Notes: generated by a model from the letters alone, not told the origin. DNA of 64,000 nt from Margaritifera margaritifera (GCA_029931535.1 JAQPZY010001555.1:4123001-4187000), one strand, 5' to 3'; positions 14,291 to 28,639 are shown, numbered from the stretch's first letter. Program-made: numbers and translations.

Positions 14291-17200
14291 GGGTACGGTT
14301 TACTTCGGTGTACGGTTTATTGCGGTAAAACATAACGGTCTACTCCAGTTCAATTAAAGAGGTTGTAATAAAATTGCTTTAAGGTAATTGCCTGTTGAAT
14401 CTGCCTCATATCTTTACCTTTTATTATTATTTTATGCTTCAGAAAGAAAGAAGTAACCAGTCATTTTAGGCTAAAATAAATAATGGGAAGACCATGTTTT
14501 AAGTGTTACTACTGCGATCGGAAAGAAGAAACATTTCTGGAAATCATCGCCCATTTAGAAGAGGCACACGTCGCTAAAGAGATCAAATTATTGAAATTTA
14601 TAAATTTTGGACAACACATGTTAAATTCTTGCTCAGCTTATGGAGGCTTTTAAATGGTCTGTAATTGTTCTGCGAGTTCACATGACCTTCGTAACAATTA
14701 TTGTTTTAAAAACTCCGGAACAAGTACCGCACCTCTGTTTTCACTGGTTTCTGGTGCAACGTCATTACGCTTGTTAAGCCTTGTCTGTACAAGTAATCCT
14801 ATTTACGATATTCGCATACATATTTGGAGTCAAGGCACCTTACCTTGTTGTCTCATCAGTATTGTTGAATTAAACATATTGCATTGCCAAAACATAAATG
14901 TAAGGCAAAGGGGTTTGTCATAAATTCTACCAACTTAAATTTGTCTTTCCCCTATATTTCAAAACTGCACACAATATACTGAGCACGCATACAAAATATA
15001 AAAAACTAATATAACATATATTGATATCGTAACATCAGTAAATGGAACAGGAACGTGTGTGCATGGAGAAATATAGCGATGGTAATATACCATTATATTG
15101 ATAATTACCTTGGTACATGCATACATAGTGTTACACGCAAGTGGTCTCACTACCTTGCGAATCAAACACCTGTGTCAGTATGGCTTGAAGTCCATTGTTA
15201 CTCCTCTTTCCAAGGACTTATGGACAACAATCGTTGTCAACTGATGTGTTCCTAAACGCACAACTATCACAGATAATTTGTCTCTAATCACCTACTGATG
15301 GCACATCAAGAACCTCTAATTTCACGCTTGCGTGGTTGTTCTTGTTTTACATTTGTATGACTCATAAGTAACCCTTTCCAAGCCGAACATTGGTACTTTA
15401 CGCCATGCACCACAAAACACGACCGAGACACCTAATACAAAGAATTATTCCTATCTCAAATTACTAAATACTTATACCTTAAAATATCCCAGAACTCCTT
15501 ATGTTAAGAAATTATGGAGGGTCAATTTTACGAAACTAATCCATGCTGCCATAATGTCTGGTGAATACTGTACATTATAACGTCTGCTGCTAGAAAATGG
15601 CTAATTACTCAGTTTTGAGAAATATCTTCCCAAGAAAGCTATAAAGGGAGACGTAAATACAAATAGAACATACCCAAGGTTTATTACAATACATATGCCT
15701 ATCAGGATACATATATTAAATGCATGTATAAATAATCCTCATGGTTCTATTGAAAAAGGAACTATTCTTATACATTTCTGGAGATAATTTTACGTTGAAC
15801 ATGCATCATTTGGCGAAAGTGATATAGAGATGACAATGAAATTGCAATAGGTGAATGAAAAGGGAAGTTGAGCGGGTACATTTTGTTGCAAACATTTAAT
15901 TCGTTCAAATTCAAATTTTGGCTGAAAACTCGAGAAATTAAATTGGGTTTGCAGCTAGAAAACACTCCAAATTGTACTATGTGCTATTGCTGAGGAAACA
16001 CATAGAAATAGTAAACTAAATTTCATAAACACAAAAGCCAGGGAAGTAAATAACACACAGTGAATGTAAACGGCAGTGGACTTCAAAGGGATCATAAAGC
16101 CGGCAGAGAGCATCTCGCGACGATCGCAACTTGACAAGAATCGCATGTTGAAGAATGGTGGTGACCACGTGCTGCGGGGGAGAAAAATCTAAATTTTACG
16201 AGTTAAGATTTCAATCTGAGTAAAATAAAGAAGCCAGACACTAAGGTTTTATCAATATAATACAATCCCGTTTTCTTTCTGGCCCAAGGAATATTAATTT
16301 GTATTGATTTCATGACTCAATTGTAACAATAATCAGTGTTTCAATTTTACCATTACCATTACATGACACAAAGAAACATTTAACAAAATTAAATCCGGAG
16401 CTCAAAGCCATACTAAAGCCAATCATTCTTATACTCCTTCCTTCTATTTTTTCAATTTGTTAATTTCAATTTAATTGTAATTGTGCTATTTCTGATTTTT
16501 CAAAATATCCATAAGTTTTTGTTGTTCTATGGCATTCCTAATTTTATTTTGTACTTTTGTGTAGTTTACTTCATTAATATATAATGTTGTATGTGTAACC
16601 AGTTTAAAATTATTTTTACAAGCCACGGAAACATCTGAGACCTCTCATCAAAATTATTGAAGAGGCTTTAACGGGAAAAATAATAATCACCTTCCAACTT
16701 TTGATTTTGAAATGAAAGATGTAGATATGTGGTTTGTACTACTTTGTCAATTTTTGACAAATAATCATGATTTTACTTAATTGAAAGTTCTTAAAAAATG
16801 TTGAAAAAGGCGAATGTTTTTTCCTTTAAAAAATCAAGATCAATACTCTTTTTGAACTTTATTAATGAAATTTGCATGTATAAAATTACCTACCGACATC
16901 AGAATTGTCTCCCATGGAAATTATTTACTTTTTACCGTTAATTTATCATCTAAAATGTTTTTAAAATATCGTAAAAAACAACAACAAAAAATAAAAAAAC
17001 AATCGCAGCAAATTATAGACTACCTAAAGAATTTTGAAAAAGTCTTCCGCATGGATGTAAGATGTAAACTGCTCAAGTATGCTTGCCCAAACTTCAAACG
17101 AGAAAAATAATTACAACGGTCAAAAGTGTTAATTTACTTAGTTGACACGAAGAAACATTTAACACAATTAAATCTGGAGTTTGATATAATACTAAAGACA

Positions 17201-17719
17201 AACTATATTTGTATGTTCATTTGTTGTTATTTTATGAAAAGGTATGCAATTATTTTGAGTAACACTATAGTATACTTGCTTTTTAAGAGCTATAGATGCA
17301 AGAACCGGTATAATTTACACGCACACAGATGTCATACTCCATTTCCCGACTAATTTTGTGTTTAGTATTTTTGATTGTCCTGCATGGCGCTGTTCGAACG
17401 ATTGCTATTTTGTGTAGTGTTCACAGCAACAACAAAAACAACACAATTCTAATTAACATTGACAGCGACACGGTTTCATCTATAATTAGAATATTAACAT
17501 GACAATACCTTACATTGTACTTGCTTCTAAGATTGTCTCGAGCATATTTAACCCAAGAAATACGATGTTTCTTTATAATTTAAAATTTTCAGAACATTTT
17601 TGTGTTAAATTATAAAAAAGCAGAGTAAAGAATGTGGTATTTGGAACCGCAGTAAACCGTTTCTCGAACCGAAGCTGACCGTACCATTCGATTTTGTACA
17701 ACCGTAGTAAACTGTACCC
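14291..17719. mobile_element. 3.4-kb DNA transposon with GGGTAC-type inverted ends
   Basis: The left end begins GGGTACGGTTTACTTCGG. The right end, read on the minus strand, begins GGGTACAGTTTACTACGG. Further in, both ends again carry GGTTTA-TGCGGT words, so the inverted repeat extends about 80 bp with gaps. The six bases outside are TTGCAT on the left and TTGCAA on the right, a near-match that could be a target duplication. A small C2H2 zinc-finger frame sits 190 bp inside. Two ~55-bp direct repeats around GACAC-AAGAAACATTTAACA lie at 16360 and 17145. No transposase domain is recognisable, so the superfamily is unassigned. Confidence 0.6.
14483..14653 (+). CDS. Short C2H2 zinc-finger protein or exon
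   Basis: A 56-codon frame starting ATG and ending TAA. Residues 8-29 form one C2H2-type zinc finger: Cys8 and Cys11 (CYYC), then His24 and His29. A Lys/Leu-rich segment follows. It lies close to the left inverted end of the 3.4-kb transposon and in the same direction, so it may be the first exon of that element's protein or a leftover of it. The frame is too short to assign a function. A zinc finger normally binds DNA or protein, and here it could bind the transposon ends, which is inference only. Confidence 0.45.
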   Translation: MGRPCFKCYYCDRKEETFLEIIAHLEEAHVAKEIKLLKFINFGQHMLNSCSAYGGF

Positions 17720-18122
17720 TTGCAAGGCATACACATGTTAAATTCTCAATAATTACAGTTTATGTGTATGTAAAAAAAAAAATACAGTAATAATATTAAT
17801 AATAGTTCCAAATGCTTTTCTTTTGTTTAATTTATCTGAACGAAGCTTAAACCGGCGAATTCCTGCAAAAATATCTTTTTTGCTCAACGGATTCATACAG
17901 GTTTGTATGTTTTTATCTTCTTCTATTGCAAGAAGGACATTTCGAAAAGCTTTTCACTACTTTCTGTCAGAAAATGCAGATAAGATGTTATTTTATAACA
18001 AAAATGTTGAAGGCTTACATTCATCTTCCTTCGATCGTAACCGTATCAAACCGTATCAAACCTGAAGTAACCGAATCCCTCGTATCCAGGTTACTAGGGA
18101 TGAAAGAATGCTCCCTCCTTCC

Positions 18123-18125
<3 letters not shown>

Positions 18126-18214
<89 letters not shown>
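18126..18214. repeat. (TC)n microsatellite
   Basis: About 44 TC units. Open frames across it on both strands (Ser-Leu or Arg-Glu runs) are artefacts of the repeat. A G-run lies at about 18265-18279. Confidence 0.97.
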
Positions 18215-18215
<1 letters not shown>

Positions 18216-18835
18216 GAAAGAGTAGAATACGAAACACTTTTATAGACTAAAGTTAGGTTTTTTTTGGGGGGGGGGGGGGTTATGTTCAGTTTCTTATAGC
18301 TATACACAGTGATGGAAGAATGTATATTCCGTAAGACTTTTCCAGATAAACTAAGTGGATATGATAAATACTAAGATTGACAACTTACAGTTTTTCGCCA
18401 CGACATATAGTCCTTGTGAGAATCCACTCTTCTCCTCATGCTTCCTGGAGAGGAAAAAAGTCAAACGAGACAGAATAAATGTGCACGAGAAAATTACACT
18501 TTCTTTATCAGAGCGCAATTTCGCTTTCGATAAGTCTCGCATGTAGTTCCTGACGGTCATTTCAGTTCTCAATTAACAGAACCAATATAACAGAATCTAT
18601 CGGATATTCGTTTTGAATGTGTTTTTTGAATACCCCGCTGAACATAATCTTAACATGCATGTTTTACAGTTCCTGGCAGAATACAATAGCAATGATTGTT
18701 TTCCTTATTATATAACAAATAGAGGGGCAGTAGCCATTGTTCGAAATTAAAGGTTCATCATTTTACAATACTAATCCCAGAATGTTACTGTCAAAAATCA
18801 GACAGACATGTACTGATTTCTTCCCCGCGGCTTTC

Positions 18836-18839
<4 letters not shown>

Positions 18840-18880
<41 letters not shown>
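18840..18880. repeat. (GA)n microsatellite
   Basis: About 20 GA units. Confidence 0.97.
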
Positions 18881-18883
<3 letters not shown>

Positions 18884-19399
18884 TACAGTACAACAATTTG
18901 TTGAAATTGTTTGCTAGAGAGTGACACATTGAGCTGCCTGAGATGTATATTTATCTAACGCATTAATAATTATATACTAGTAATTCATTTTGCGGAATGC
19001 CTAGCAACACATGTTTGATACACATTATTTCATTATAATAAATGTAAAGAGTGAAAATAAAATTTCGACAAGACTCTAGTTATTGTTCCTCAAATCTTGG
19101 TATTTCTTGTAACAAAGAGATATGTTATATAGGTTTAGATATCAACATTTTGTATACGCCATGACAGCACGCGAGTGGAGGAATATTAGAAAAACGTCAA
19201 TTAATGATGCGAAACCCCACAATAAATGGGTACTCCTTCCTATTACTGTTACTTTTCTCGTCCCTGGTGCATGTTTAGCTTCTGTCTTTGTTTGTTGCGC
19301 CGTGATTCAATGTCATGTTTCTTTATTTGAATCTGAATTACGTAGACAAATGACAAGACGGAAAATAAAGCTTGTTTATTGTGTGTTGTAAACAACAAC

Positions 19400-19590
19400 T
19401 ACAATTTTACAGTAGACTAACTGTCGCCTTTACGGCTATTTATCTATTTATAGTGACAAACGCCATTTTACAGTAGACTAGCTGTCGTCCTTACGGCTAT
19501 TTATCTATTTATAGTAACAACCGCCATTTTACAGTAAAGTTGCTGTCATTCTTATTGCTATTTATGTATTGATAGTAACAAGCGTTAGCT
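19400..19590. repeat. ~70-bp tandem repeat, three copies
   Basis: Each copy carries ATTTTACAGTA-A-T-GCTGTC, TACGGCTATTTATCTATT and ATAGT-ACAA-CG. The last copy is the most diverged. Confidence 0.9.
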
Positions 19591-19819
19591 ATCATCTCAT
19601 TTCTGTTGAATATAAAGCAGTTCCCTGCCTTTAGTTTCATTAATGCTCCCGCCGATTCAGAATTTTCTACCTACCATTGGGGGCGCCAGGAAGTCAGTCA
19701 TGTAGAACATACAAGGACACGTACTTACTTGCAAGAAGTCGAAGGGACAGTCGGCCATCTAATCTTATTTGATACTTTACATTTTATGATATTGTATGTA
19801 AGAATAGCACGTACTTGTA

Positions 19820-19821
<2 letters not shown>

Positions 19822-19910
<89 letters not shown>
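19822..19910. repeat. (TC)n microsatellite
   Basis: About 44 TC units. Confidence 0.97.
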
Positions 19911-19912
<2 letters not shown>

Positions 19913-19929
19913 GGGACAGTATATAAGTC

Positions 19930-22325
19930 CAATGTGTTAGTGTTACGACTAGGGGTAAATGTAACAAAAGAAAAGACTCAAACAAGATTTCAAGATTTAA
20001 AACACAAATATTTAATTTCCTAAAATATAAAAATATTTCAACAAACAATCAAAGTGAAAGAATTAAAATTAACTTACAGTATAGAATATCCTTAAAAGTT
20101 CTAAATTGTTCTAATGTTCACTGATCCGGAAGTTAATCCAAATTATTCCGAATGGAGAATATTCCGAATGAAACCACCAATGTGTTGGCGTGCCAACAAG
20201 AATCAGTTATATCCAGGTGTTATTAATTCCAAGTAATCCTGGTGAATATAGAATATCAGACAAGTTCTAGAGATGTTTCCGATAATTCCAACGGAAATGA
20301 ATAATTCTTAAATATCAGTAATTAATCCCGAAAATGTACTGTCTGGAAAATATTTCTGAAGTAGCAGTACTAAATCCAAAATGTACTGTATAATAATAAC
20401 TCTGAAGCATAATATCACATACAACGAACCAATTTCGTTAAAGACCTTTGAAGCTGACGAAACTATGTAGAATGACGAACGCTGCGATTACATCTTAATT
20501 TATAGTTTCTGTACTGCGTCATTGAAATACAAATAAAACCCATTTCTTATTCCGTCTCAGAATAACAACTCAGTATTACGATCTTACTATCTAACTTCTG
20601 GTCAACAAAATGAATCACTCCTGAATTGCGAAATCCAGGTCAGATCAGAAGTGCAAACCCCACGCGCTGAATCACGTGACATGACTAATGCTTCAAACGA
20701 TAAATATTGATTTTCCCAGGACCAATGTACTGGGTCACATTGAAATTACCGTATATGTGTACTCTGCAAAACGACACCTATTAGACTATAATGCAGAGGT
20801 TATAAACTAATAAAACTATACCATTATTTAAAGAAATGATACATAATTCCGTAACAGTTAGTTTCAGCTCTATTTTGTGATTATATGCCTTTATATAAAT
20901 TCTTAAGGAAATGGAATGAGGATCCAACTCTATGTCTGGATGTTTTTATGTATCCTTACCGGTGGCCTTATTTATATTCAGGTCTGCTTTCTTTCATTAA
21001 TATGTAATAATTTTATGTCTCTTTTTTATTGTGATTTTTTGTGTCCCTTGAGACTTATTATTACAATCTGATATTAAATCTTAGTTTGGGATATCAAACA
21101 TGATTTTCCCCTCAAAGTTTACAATATTCTGTTATATTTCGAACTTGTTGGGTAAAAGTCTTATGGAATTGTATTTTAGTGTGACATAACTACTTTGTAA
21201 CGTAACTGTATTTTTTTAATAGACATGTATCATATGAATTTTAGTATCTAACATTATAAATCAGCTTTAAATGTGTAACTTTCTATGAGGAAACATCCAT
21301 GTGCTTTTGTTTTTAATGCTTGTATGAGCTCTGCTTGTTTTAGACTGCTCTTGCTAACTGAATACCCATATTTAGTGTTATGAACTCCTTTTGCAATTTT
21401 TTTTACAGAGATGCAGATTTTTTCCCCGTCTCTTAGATGAGAGTTGAAATTGCAGTTAGAGATCCTATACTGCCTTTTTTTATTTTTTACAAGATACGGT
21501 CGTGTGAATCAATAGCTGTGGTATTCAAAAAGACATGAAGACGGATGGGCTGAAGGCGGATATGCTTAAGCATTTTGACCAAGGTAGTGTTTTATTTTTA
21601 TAATTCTTTTTCTGAATATATGTGTGCATATATTTTTTAATTATTTAATGCGTTTTATGTGGTTTGAAAATGAATAACGAATCGATATTCACTGTTATAT
21701 AAGGGGCGTAACTCGTACTCATCTCTTGATTTAAAAAGTTAGTAATTTCCCTGTTCTCACCGAGCCTGTATAAGCACCGGTTGGCACCTTTTTCACTTGT
21801 TCTTGATACATGTTGGTTTTAGTGCTGTTATGGACATTAATATGTTTGGAAGGTAGAAACGTGAAAAGATGGGAACATTGAAAATATTCATTCACTCACC
21901 CTCACTACAACCCAACCACTTTGTATGCAATATTTGCCCACATACGTTGCACTGGGGGCAAAAATGCAGAAGACATGATATGCAAGGAAGAAAAAGGAGA
22001 CGGGAAAAGTACAAAGCTATGTGATCCGATTTGTTTTAAAAAGTAATTTTGGTCATTAAACACTGGTTTCTCGCATGAAATGTACATGTCATGAACGTGG
22101 GCAGAACTTTGCAATTTACTTGAGTTTTGGAAACTCAGTTGTAGAAGTAGGCGGTTTGTCTACATACAATAACACATTAGTGATTGATATGCAAATATGT
22201 CATCCCAGGCAAACAAATAGTCTGATATTTAAATGGTACTTATGTTACACAGTAAATGAACTCATTCAATACCGATGAAGCCCATTACTAGTGTAACTAG
22301 TACTCTCAAACAGCTTAACTGTGGC
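19930..22325. other. Non-coding stretch with weak internal repeats
   Basis: No gene recognised. Around 20050-20400 words such as ATTCCGAATG and AAATGTACTGT recur, suggesting an old repeat. A similar TTCCGAATGAATTCC word occurs at 4447. The rest is AT-rich. Confidence 0.4.
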
Positions 22326-22329
22326 TGTA

Positions 22330-22505
22330 TGCTCAATCCTTGTGTCTGATGGCGACGAAGAAGTACGTTGATAACCAATTATCCGTCAATGGTGATGCAT
22401 AAATGCGTTGATAACCATTTATCCGTCAATGGTGATGTAAAATGCGCGGATAACCATTTATCAGCTGACTCTGATGTAGAAATGCGCTTGTAACCATTTA
22501 CCTGT
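22330..22505. repeat. ~41-bp minisatellite, four copies
   Basis: Copies of GATAACCATTTATCCGTCAATGGTGATG-A-AAATGCGT-type sequence lie in tandem, the outer ones diverged. Confidence 0.9.
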
Positions 22506-23197
22506 CGTCTTCGATCTATAAAAAAATGAACAAAATATGCTGCGTGGAAATTGATGTAATTTAGGATTTTTTTTGCTTTGCTGTAATTTTAACGTTTCGT
22601 TATAATTATATTCGTTTGAAGAGCGATTACGTTTCCGACATGACACATTGCTGTATTGCATCATTTTTGTTTGAAGTTTAAGTCAAAAACCGAGATTAAC
22701 ACATCTTTCCCACCTAGTGAAAAAAATTGCCTTGTTTCTTTTGGAACGTTTTTACGAAAGAAGCACTGCCAGCTAATGTTTGTAACTAGCAGTACGATGG
22801 CTGATTGCTAGACATGCAGTTTCAGCTACTGAAGATTTACACCCACTCGCTTTCAGCTAGTGGAGGCTACTTTATAATGAAGGTTACACCTTCAAAAATA
22901 TGAAAGTACGTCAGTAGACAGCGACAGATAATCATCAACCATGTAATGCATGGAAACTGTAGAATGTGATAGATGCAAAGGAGAAGAAAATTTATTTGCA
23001 CACTTTGATATTTTTCACTTTCCCTAGTGAGTCTCTGAGTTAAGTACTCGTAAATCTGTAGTGTGGTTGGTTATTTGATCACGTTACGCTATTTGCTTTG
23101 TACAACTAGATAAAGAATTTCATTCATAGCTCGGGCAGGAGTAGTATAAAAGGTGGAAATTCTGACATCTACTTTGTTTTTGTGTGGGGTTTTTTTT

Positions 23198-23198
<1 letters not shown>

Positions 23199-23258
<60 letters not shown>
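23199..23258. repeat. (TA)n microsatellite
   Basis: About 30 TA units after a T-run. Confidence 0.97.
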
Positions 23259-23260
<2 letters not shown>

Positions 23261-25213
23261 CTTTTGTTTTACTTGTTTTGTTTCTTTTAATTTCAATTTT
23301 CACACAGCAGTTCCTCTGAGTGATACTGTGAAATATTTGCCTGATATTTTATTTCAAATTTAATTAAAAGGCTAAAATGCCATCTGCAGAATACACCTTT
23401 TACGCAACTAAAAATCAAACACATCAAATGTAAAATGTCAACAGATGAAAATAAAACAAAAATAATTCCGTAAATGTGAACTGGAATCTTTGTAATCGAT
23501 GCATTTGTTTTGTTTTTTTTTTGTTTTTTTTTTGTTGTTGTTTTTTTTTTATTATTATTTTTTTGAACAAAATTGTAACAACTGTTGTTATTACTAAGAT
23601 ATGTGTATATTACGTAATTAGGTCTTTAAGCGAAACAAAAAATAGATAAAACAGACTAAAGCATATTATCCAGAATCAAATGAATGATAAAGTTTGCAGT
23701 TTTAAAAGCTTCACCTGTTCTATTATGCGCTTTTCTTTCTTCTATAGTAATTTTTATTTTCTTCCTAATTTTTTTTATATATGTTTTACTAGCTATCATA
23801 TATACTGTGTTTGAACAGTAACGCAATTTTGTTTGCTGTTCAGGATCGGATAAGTCAAAGTAAAAACATGGAGTGGCATAATCTATGTCTAAATCATTAT
23901 TATAACACGCTCTGGTTTTAATAAATTCCGTCATGTTCGGGAGAAGTCAAAAGATAACATCGAGTATTTTCAGCATTGTACCGACTTTATATTCTTTTGC
24001 AAAGCATTTTAAAATTAAAACTTTTTCTATGTGAATTAACCTGAAATTTTCATCAATATGGTATCATGGACTGATGTATTTATTTAGGTTTTTATGAGAG
24101 TGTTCTCCGTTTTTCCCTCCATTTTTTGCTGTAGTCCTTATTATTCTTTCTCCTCTTGTTAGGGTACTCTTTCGTACAGGGTTCGCAGCAACCATTACCT
24201 TTACTAAATACAGTTATGTCTTTATCATGTTTGCATTTCGAATATGTCAGTATCTATTATTTATATTTTACTGCTTCAAGTTGGACTGAAGTTTCATTAT
24301 TCAAAATGTACTTCTTTCAACAGTATTGTAAAACAAGTTAAAGCACATGTAAAGGTTTGCATGAAGATGTTGTTATACTTGTTTTAGCATTAGTCGGGTT
24401 TGTAAATCTCCTTGCTGATCAAAGGTGTAAACATAGCGACGAGTAGTATTAAAGGTTAGTAACATATTTCAAAAAGTAAACCACAGCAGCTCCTGAAACC
24501 ATTACAATAAAAATCAATGATTTAGGGGTTATTTCATAGGCGATATAGTTTCTGATGATTTTTAGATTTACACGTGTCTATAGAATCGAATAACATAACT
24601 GTATAACAGAAACATACTCATGACCATCCTTCTTCTGTACATAATTTTGACTCGCTTTGTCTTCCTTTCTGTCCTCTGCAATTTCTTGTCGTATTGTCAC
24701 AGACTCTTTGTTACCTCAAAATCGCTGGTAGGATTTAACCCAAGTTTAAACGAGTCGCTGGATTTCTGTAAATTGTTGTTGTATCCAATTATACGACCCA
24801 TTTTCATCACCATGTCGCTCGGTAAAAAAAGACACCGTCAACACCAACAGCATAGTCCAATTTCAATCTTGAATCTGTCATGTCTTGCTGTCCTAATACG
24901 AATAGCTCCATTACCTTCTTAACAGTACCCGATACTGTCAAAACGGAGAGTGAATTGAATGTTCTGTTTTCTACATTTGCACCCAAGATGCCGATTATAT
25001 ATTATCTAGTGCTTTGATTTAACCTCGAAATACCTTCATTTGTCGAACCCTAGCCATCTTGCAGAGAGAAGTATGTTCAGCCTTTACATTCATTTGCAGC
25101 AGTATTTCTGTTATAGAATTTGTAACTTTGTTTAATTTTGAAATACCAAAATCTCCAGTCTTAAACTTCCTTATCTGCTACATATTCTATTTCCTCTCAA
25201 ACATTTTCATTCA

Positions 25214-25555
25214 TCACTGTTTGAATTTTCCCTTGAGGTATCTCCAGCCATGATGCGGTGTAATTATAAAATTGTTGCAGATCAAATTAAATTGTTTAAT
25301 ATCTATGATGGTATTATTTGATTTGAATTCATCTTCATCATGTAAAGGCATTTTGCATTCAGACACCAGTTTTCGCTTCTGAAAATAAACATGAAATTTG
25401 TATACCGATTTGACTAGTTCGGATATGTTTTTGGCTATGTAATACATTAACAAAATCATACAAGCGGATGTTGCCGTCCAAACTGCCCAGTTCAATTGAT
25501 TCTGCCAAAATGTAATGTCACACTGTAACTTTTCATCATTGTCTAATTTTATCAT
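25214..25555 (-). pseudogene. Relic resembling a Polinton-associated conserved protein
   Basis: A 113-codon minus-strand frame with QLNWAVWTATSAC near residues 20-32, KFHVYFQKRKL near residue 55, then KQFNLICN and a GWRYLKGK end. From memory, a QLN-AVW-ATT-C segment followed by a FHVYY-TR-I segment is common in a conserved protein encoded beside polymerase and integrase genes of animal Maverick/Polinton elements. That memory has not been checked by search. The frame has no convincing start, and neighbouring frames (23656-23934 minus, and about 24600-24900 minus) look coding-like but broken. Together with the two integrase-like relics at 26.8 and 28.7 kb on the same strand, this suggests an old decayed element. 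Confidence 0.4.
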
Positions 25556-26819
25556 GTAGTTTTCAAAAATGTATAATGGCTTTCATGGAACAACAACAAC
25601 TCTTTTAGTGTAGTAAATTATTACTTGTCAAATTTATTTTAAATGTTGATTTCGTTGAAGTGAGTTAACCAGCTCAGTGCATTCAACTGAGATGAAGAAC
25701 AAGTGCAAGGTGGTGTACTTGATAACTCTTTCAATCTAGAAACCATTTATCTATGATAAAGTGTTAGCTGTTGCTCCCCCACACCCCCTAAAATAGTATG
25801 AAATTTGCATTTTCTGTGCAACTACATAGATTAATTACTGATTTGTCGCATTCGCGTGTAATTCTCTGTTGATTTTTCACTCTAATCTGGTAATTTCATC
25901 AATTATAATACCAGATTAATATCGTTTCTTTTTTATATCTGGTATTTTGTATTTCGTTTGTTCAATTTTCTCTATGAACGTTTCTGTGTTTCATTGGTAA
26001 CATTTTACAATGGCTTGTACTATTTATTTGCCTATTTGAATTTCAATTACTATGAAAATGAAAGTTCTGTGAAAACCTGATATTTTAAATCTGTATATCC
26101 ACTCAGCTCAGTGTGCAAACATTGGTCCCAAATCAACTGATTTTTTGTTAATTGTGAAGTAATTCTTTGCGATTGAAGGTTTTAAGTATCCTGTATAACT
26201 GAACATTGTAAATATTTTATCCAGGAAAAATGCATAACTGATCGATTAGTTGTATGAACCGCTGCTATACCTGTTTGAATTAAACTTGATGGACGTTTTA
26301 GTGGTCTAATGAATGTAGAGCATCTTTGTGATTTTTAATTTACGATATATTTTGTTCGATATATCGTAGACTGGCTTGTAATATGTTACACTGAATTTCG
26401 TTTTCAGCCTTACTGAGATGTAGTTGGAATCAAATTCACACTTTTGCATGATGTTTTTTTTTTGTTTTTGTTTTTTTTTTCATTTCTTCTGTGGTGTCAT
26501 TTATTATCCAGCTTGGAAATGGCCTACATTTTAGTCGCCTTATTACGTTTTTCATTTGTACAATTTTGTTGTTTAACTACAATATGTTTGTGTGTGCTTT
26601 CTTTTTCCCCTCTGGTTTTGTGACCAATATAAATTATCACGACGTGCATGTTTTAATTATTTCAATTTCTAATTCACTGTTGTTATTTGCTTGTTTGTTT
26701 GTGTTTTCTTCACATTTAACAATCAAGAAAAAAAATTCTTCAAAAAAACTCGAAGATTTCATGCTCTTTATTTTAATGAAATAATGTTTTATGTCGGTCC
26801 CCAAATGTGAAATGATTCA

Positions 26820-27000
26820 TTACAATATCCTCCCCTTAAAATATTTCAGTTTATAAACTACTGGATCGCCTAGAATTACTTGACTGATTTGGAATGTTTC
26901 CTTCGTAAAGCTAGAAAGGTATCCTTTTCCAAATATTATTTTGTATATAGATATTCTGTACTGTTTCACCAGGTTTGAATTTAGGAATTCCAAACCTGTC
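26820..27000 (-). pseudogene. Decayed integrase C-terminal segment, copy 1
   Basis: Read on the minus strand, one frame gives PKFKPGETV. After a one-base shift near 26910, another gives FGKGYLSSFTKETFQ followed by ILGDPVVYKLKYFKG. This order (KFK-GD-V, F-KGY-P-FT-E-F, GDPVVYKL-D--GE) is the SH3-like C-terminal domain of Polinton and Gypsy-type integrases. The intact element in this window has the corresponding KRTFDKGYLPNWTTELF and PPVYKLEDMHGE. The relic is broken by a frameshift and a stop. Confidence 0.5.
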
Positions 27001-28639
27001 AGTTGTCAGGTAAGCAAATAGACTGATCCAAACTTAATATCTTGGTTTTTTGGGGTTTTTTTCTTGATTTTTTTTATCGCTTTTTTATAAACTGGCACCA
27101 TGTCATTTGAAGTGTATGAGTGCTATTGTATCTCTCAGTTAGCTTTGGTAAAATAACCCAGTTATGGTTCTGTAAACCGTTCCATTACAAATGCTTTCTT
27201 GTCTGACAGAGTTGAAAATTAACGGCTGTTTTCTTTTTTGTAAATCCTTAACTTTCCTGTTGTAAAATTTTAAAATTTTACCCCTCATCAAACTGTATCT
27301 TTTCAGGTTTACTCTCTTTGAATATTTCGCTAAAAGCGTCGTGTGTATCATCTCCCGTTTTTATTATTACTTTCTCCATTCAAGGGTATTGTTAGATTAC
27401 ATCTATCACTGTCACAATGTATTTGTATCCATTATTGTATTTTTCATATACTTGCATGTCAACAATGTCTGCCTGCAACTACTCATCCACGCAACCAACA
27501 TAGCCCTGTCGATGAAAATCTTATTCTACCTTGCTTGTGTACAGTGTATGTAGATTGCTCAGTTAACCAATCTTTCAATTCTGTGTTTTATTTTTTTTTT
27601 CTTATTTTTTTTTTCTTCTGTTCAGTTGGTTTCCACAATCGATTTATATTTGTGAAAGAAACTGAACATTCAGGATCGTAGTAAACATGCCTTTATATAC
27701 CGTACTTTTCCAGGGAAGTATATCAGCAAGAAACGTTTTAGAATCTACTGTACTTGTTAACTTAATTTCCTAGGATATTCCCTTAATTTCATTACTAGCT
27801 GGAAAACGGATTTAAACGAAATTAAAAGAATCAATTATTGCGGATGTTTTTATAGTGCTATTTATTTAATACAAAATTAGCATGGAATTTACTTTCCTTG
27901 AGATTATATATCGATCAACTTGTTGTAGTTTTTCCACTCGCAAGTAATTCTTTTCTGATTGCTTTCCATCACCTTTATATTTCCTCCATCACGATACCAC
28001 TTTGATTTTATCGAACTACCGCACTACTTTCACATTTACATTTTGTAATTCATTTTTCATCTGTTCGATGGTCTTTGTTACATCGGACAGAGCTCATTTA
28101 TTTACTACGTGTGTTCTTTTCCAGACGAATCAGAGTTATGCTTGCCCTCTAAAACCACACTGCTATATACACTATTTAAAACTTGTTAAGTTGTCAATTA
28201 CTCTGGTTATTATTTACAAAGTACTTTTTCAAACCTATCGTGATCTGCTTTTCAAATTCTTGAGCAGAAATATCCAATATTTCGGTTATAGTTGATTATT
28301 GAATTTTTATTGTCATCCAAAATTATGTTACAATACCAGCAAGCATCCATATATTGTTTCCAAACAATAATTTCATCATACAAAATGTCACAACATCAGT
28401 CTTTTCAGTATGATTGGTGTGATTTTATTCTGGGGTGGTTCTTTGAATTTTCGAGAGACCAATTGTATATCTTCAATTTATTTTAGCAACACAATGCTTT
28501 CAGGGGGTTAACAACTCTAAAAAGACTCATCGTACACTTTCCATTCAGAAGTACATATATTATTACTGTTTATTTTTTCCAAATATTGTCAATCTTGTAC
28601 AAATCATCTTGTTTGGGGTAGAGAGACAACTCCTCCTCG

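Noticed and set aside
18056..18307. Open frames over the TC repeats (also 19606-20048)
   Set aside because: Ser-Leu and Arg-Glu runs are simply the dinucleotide repeat read in frame.
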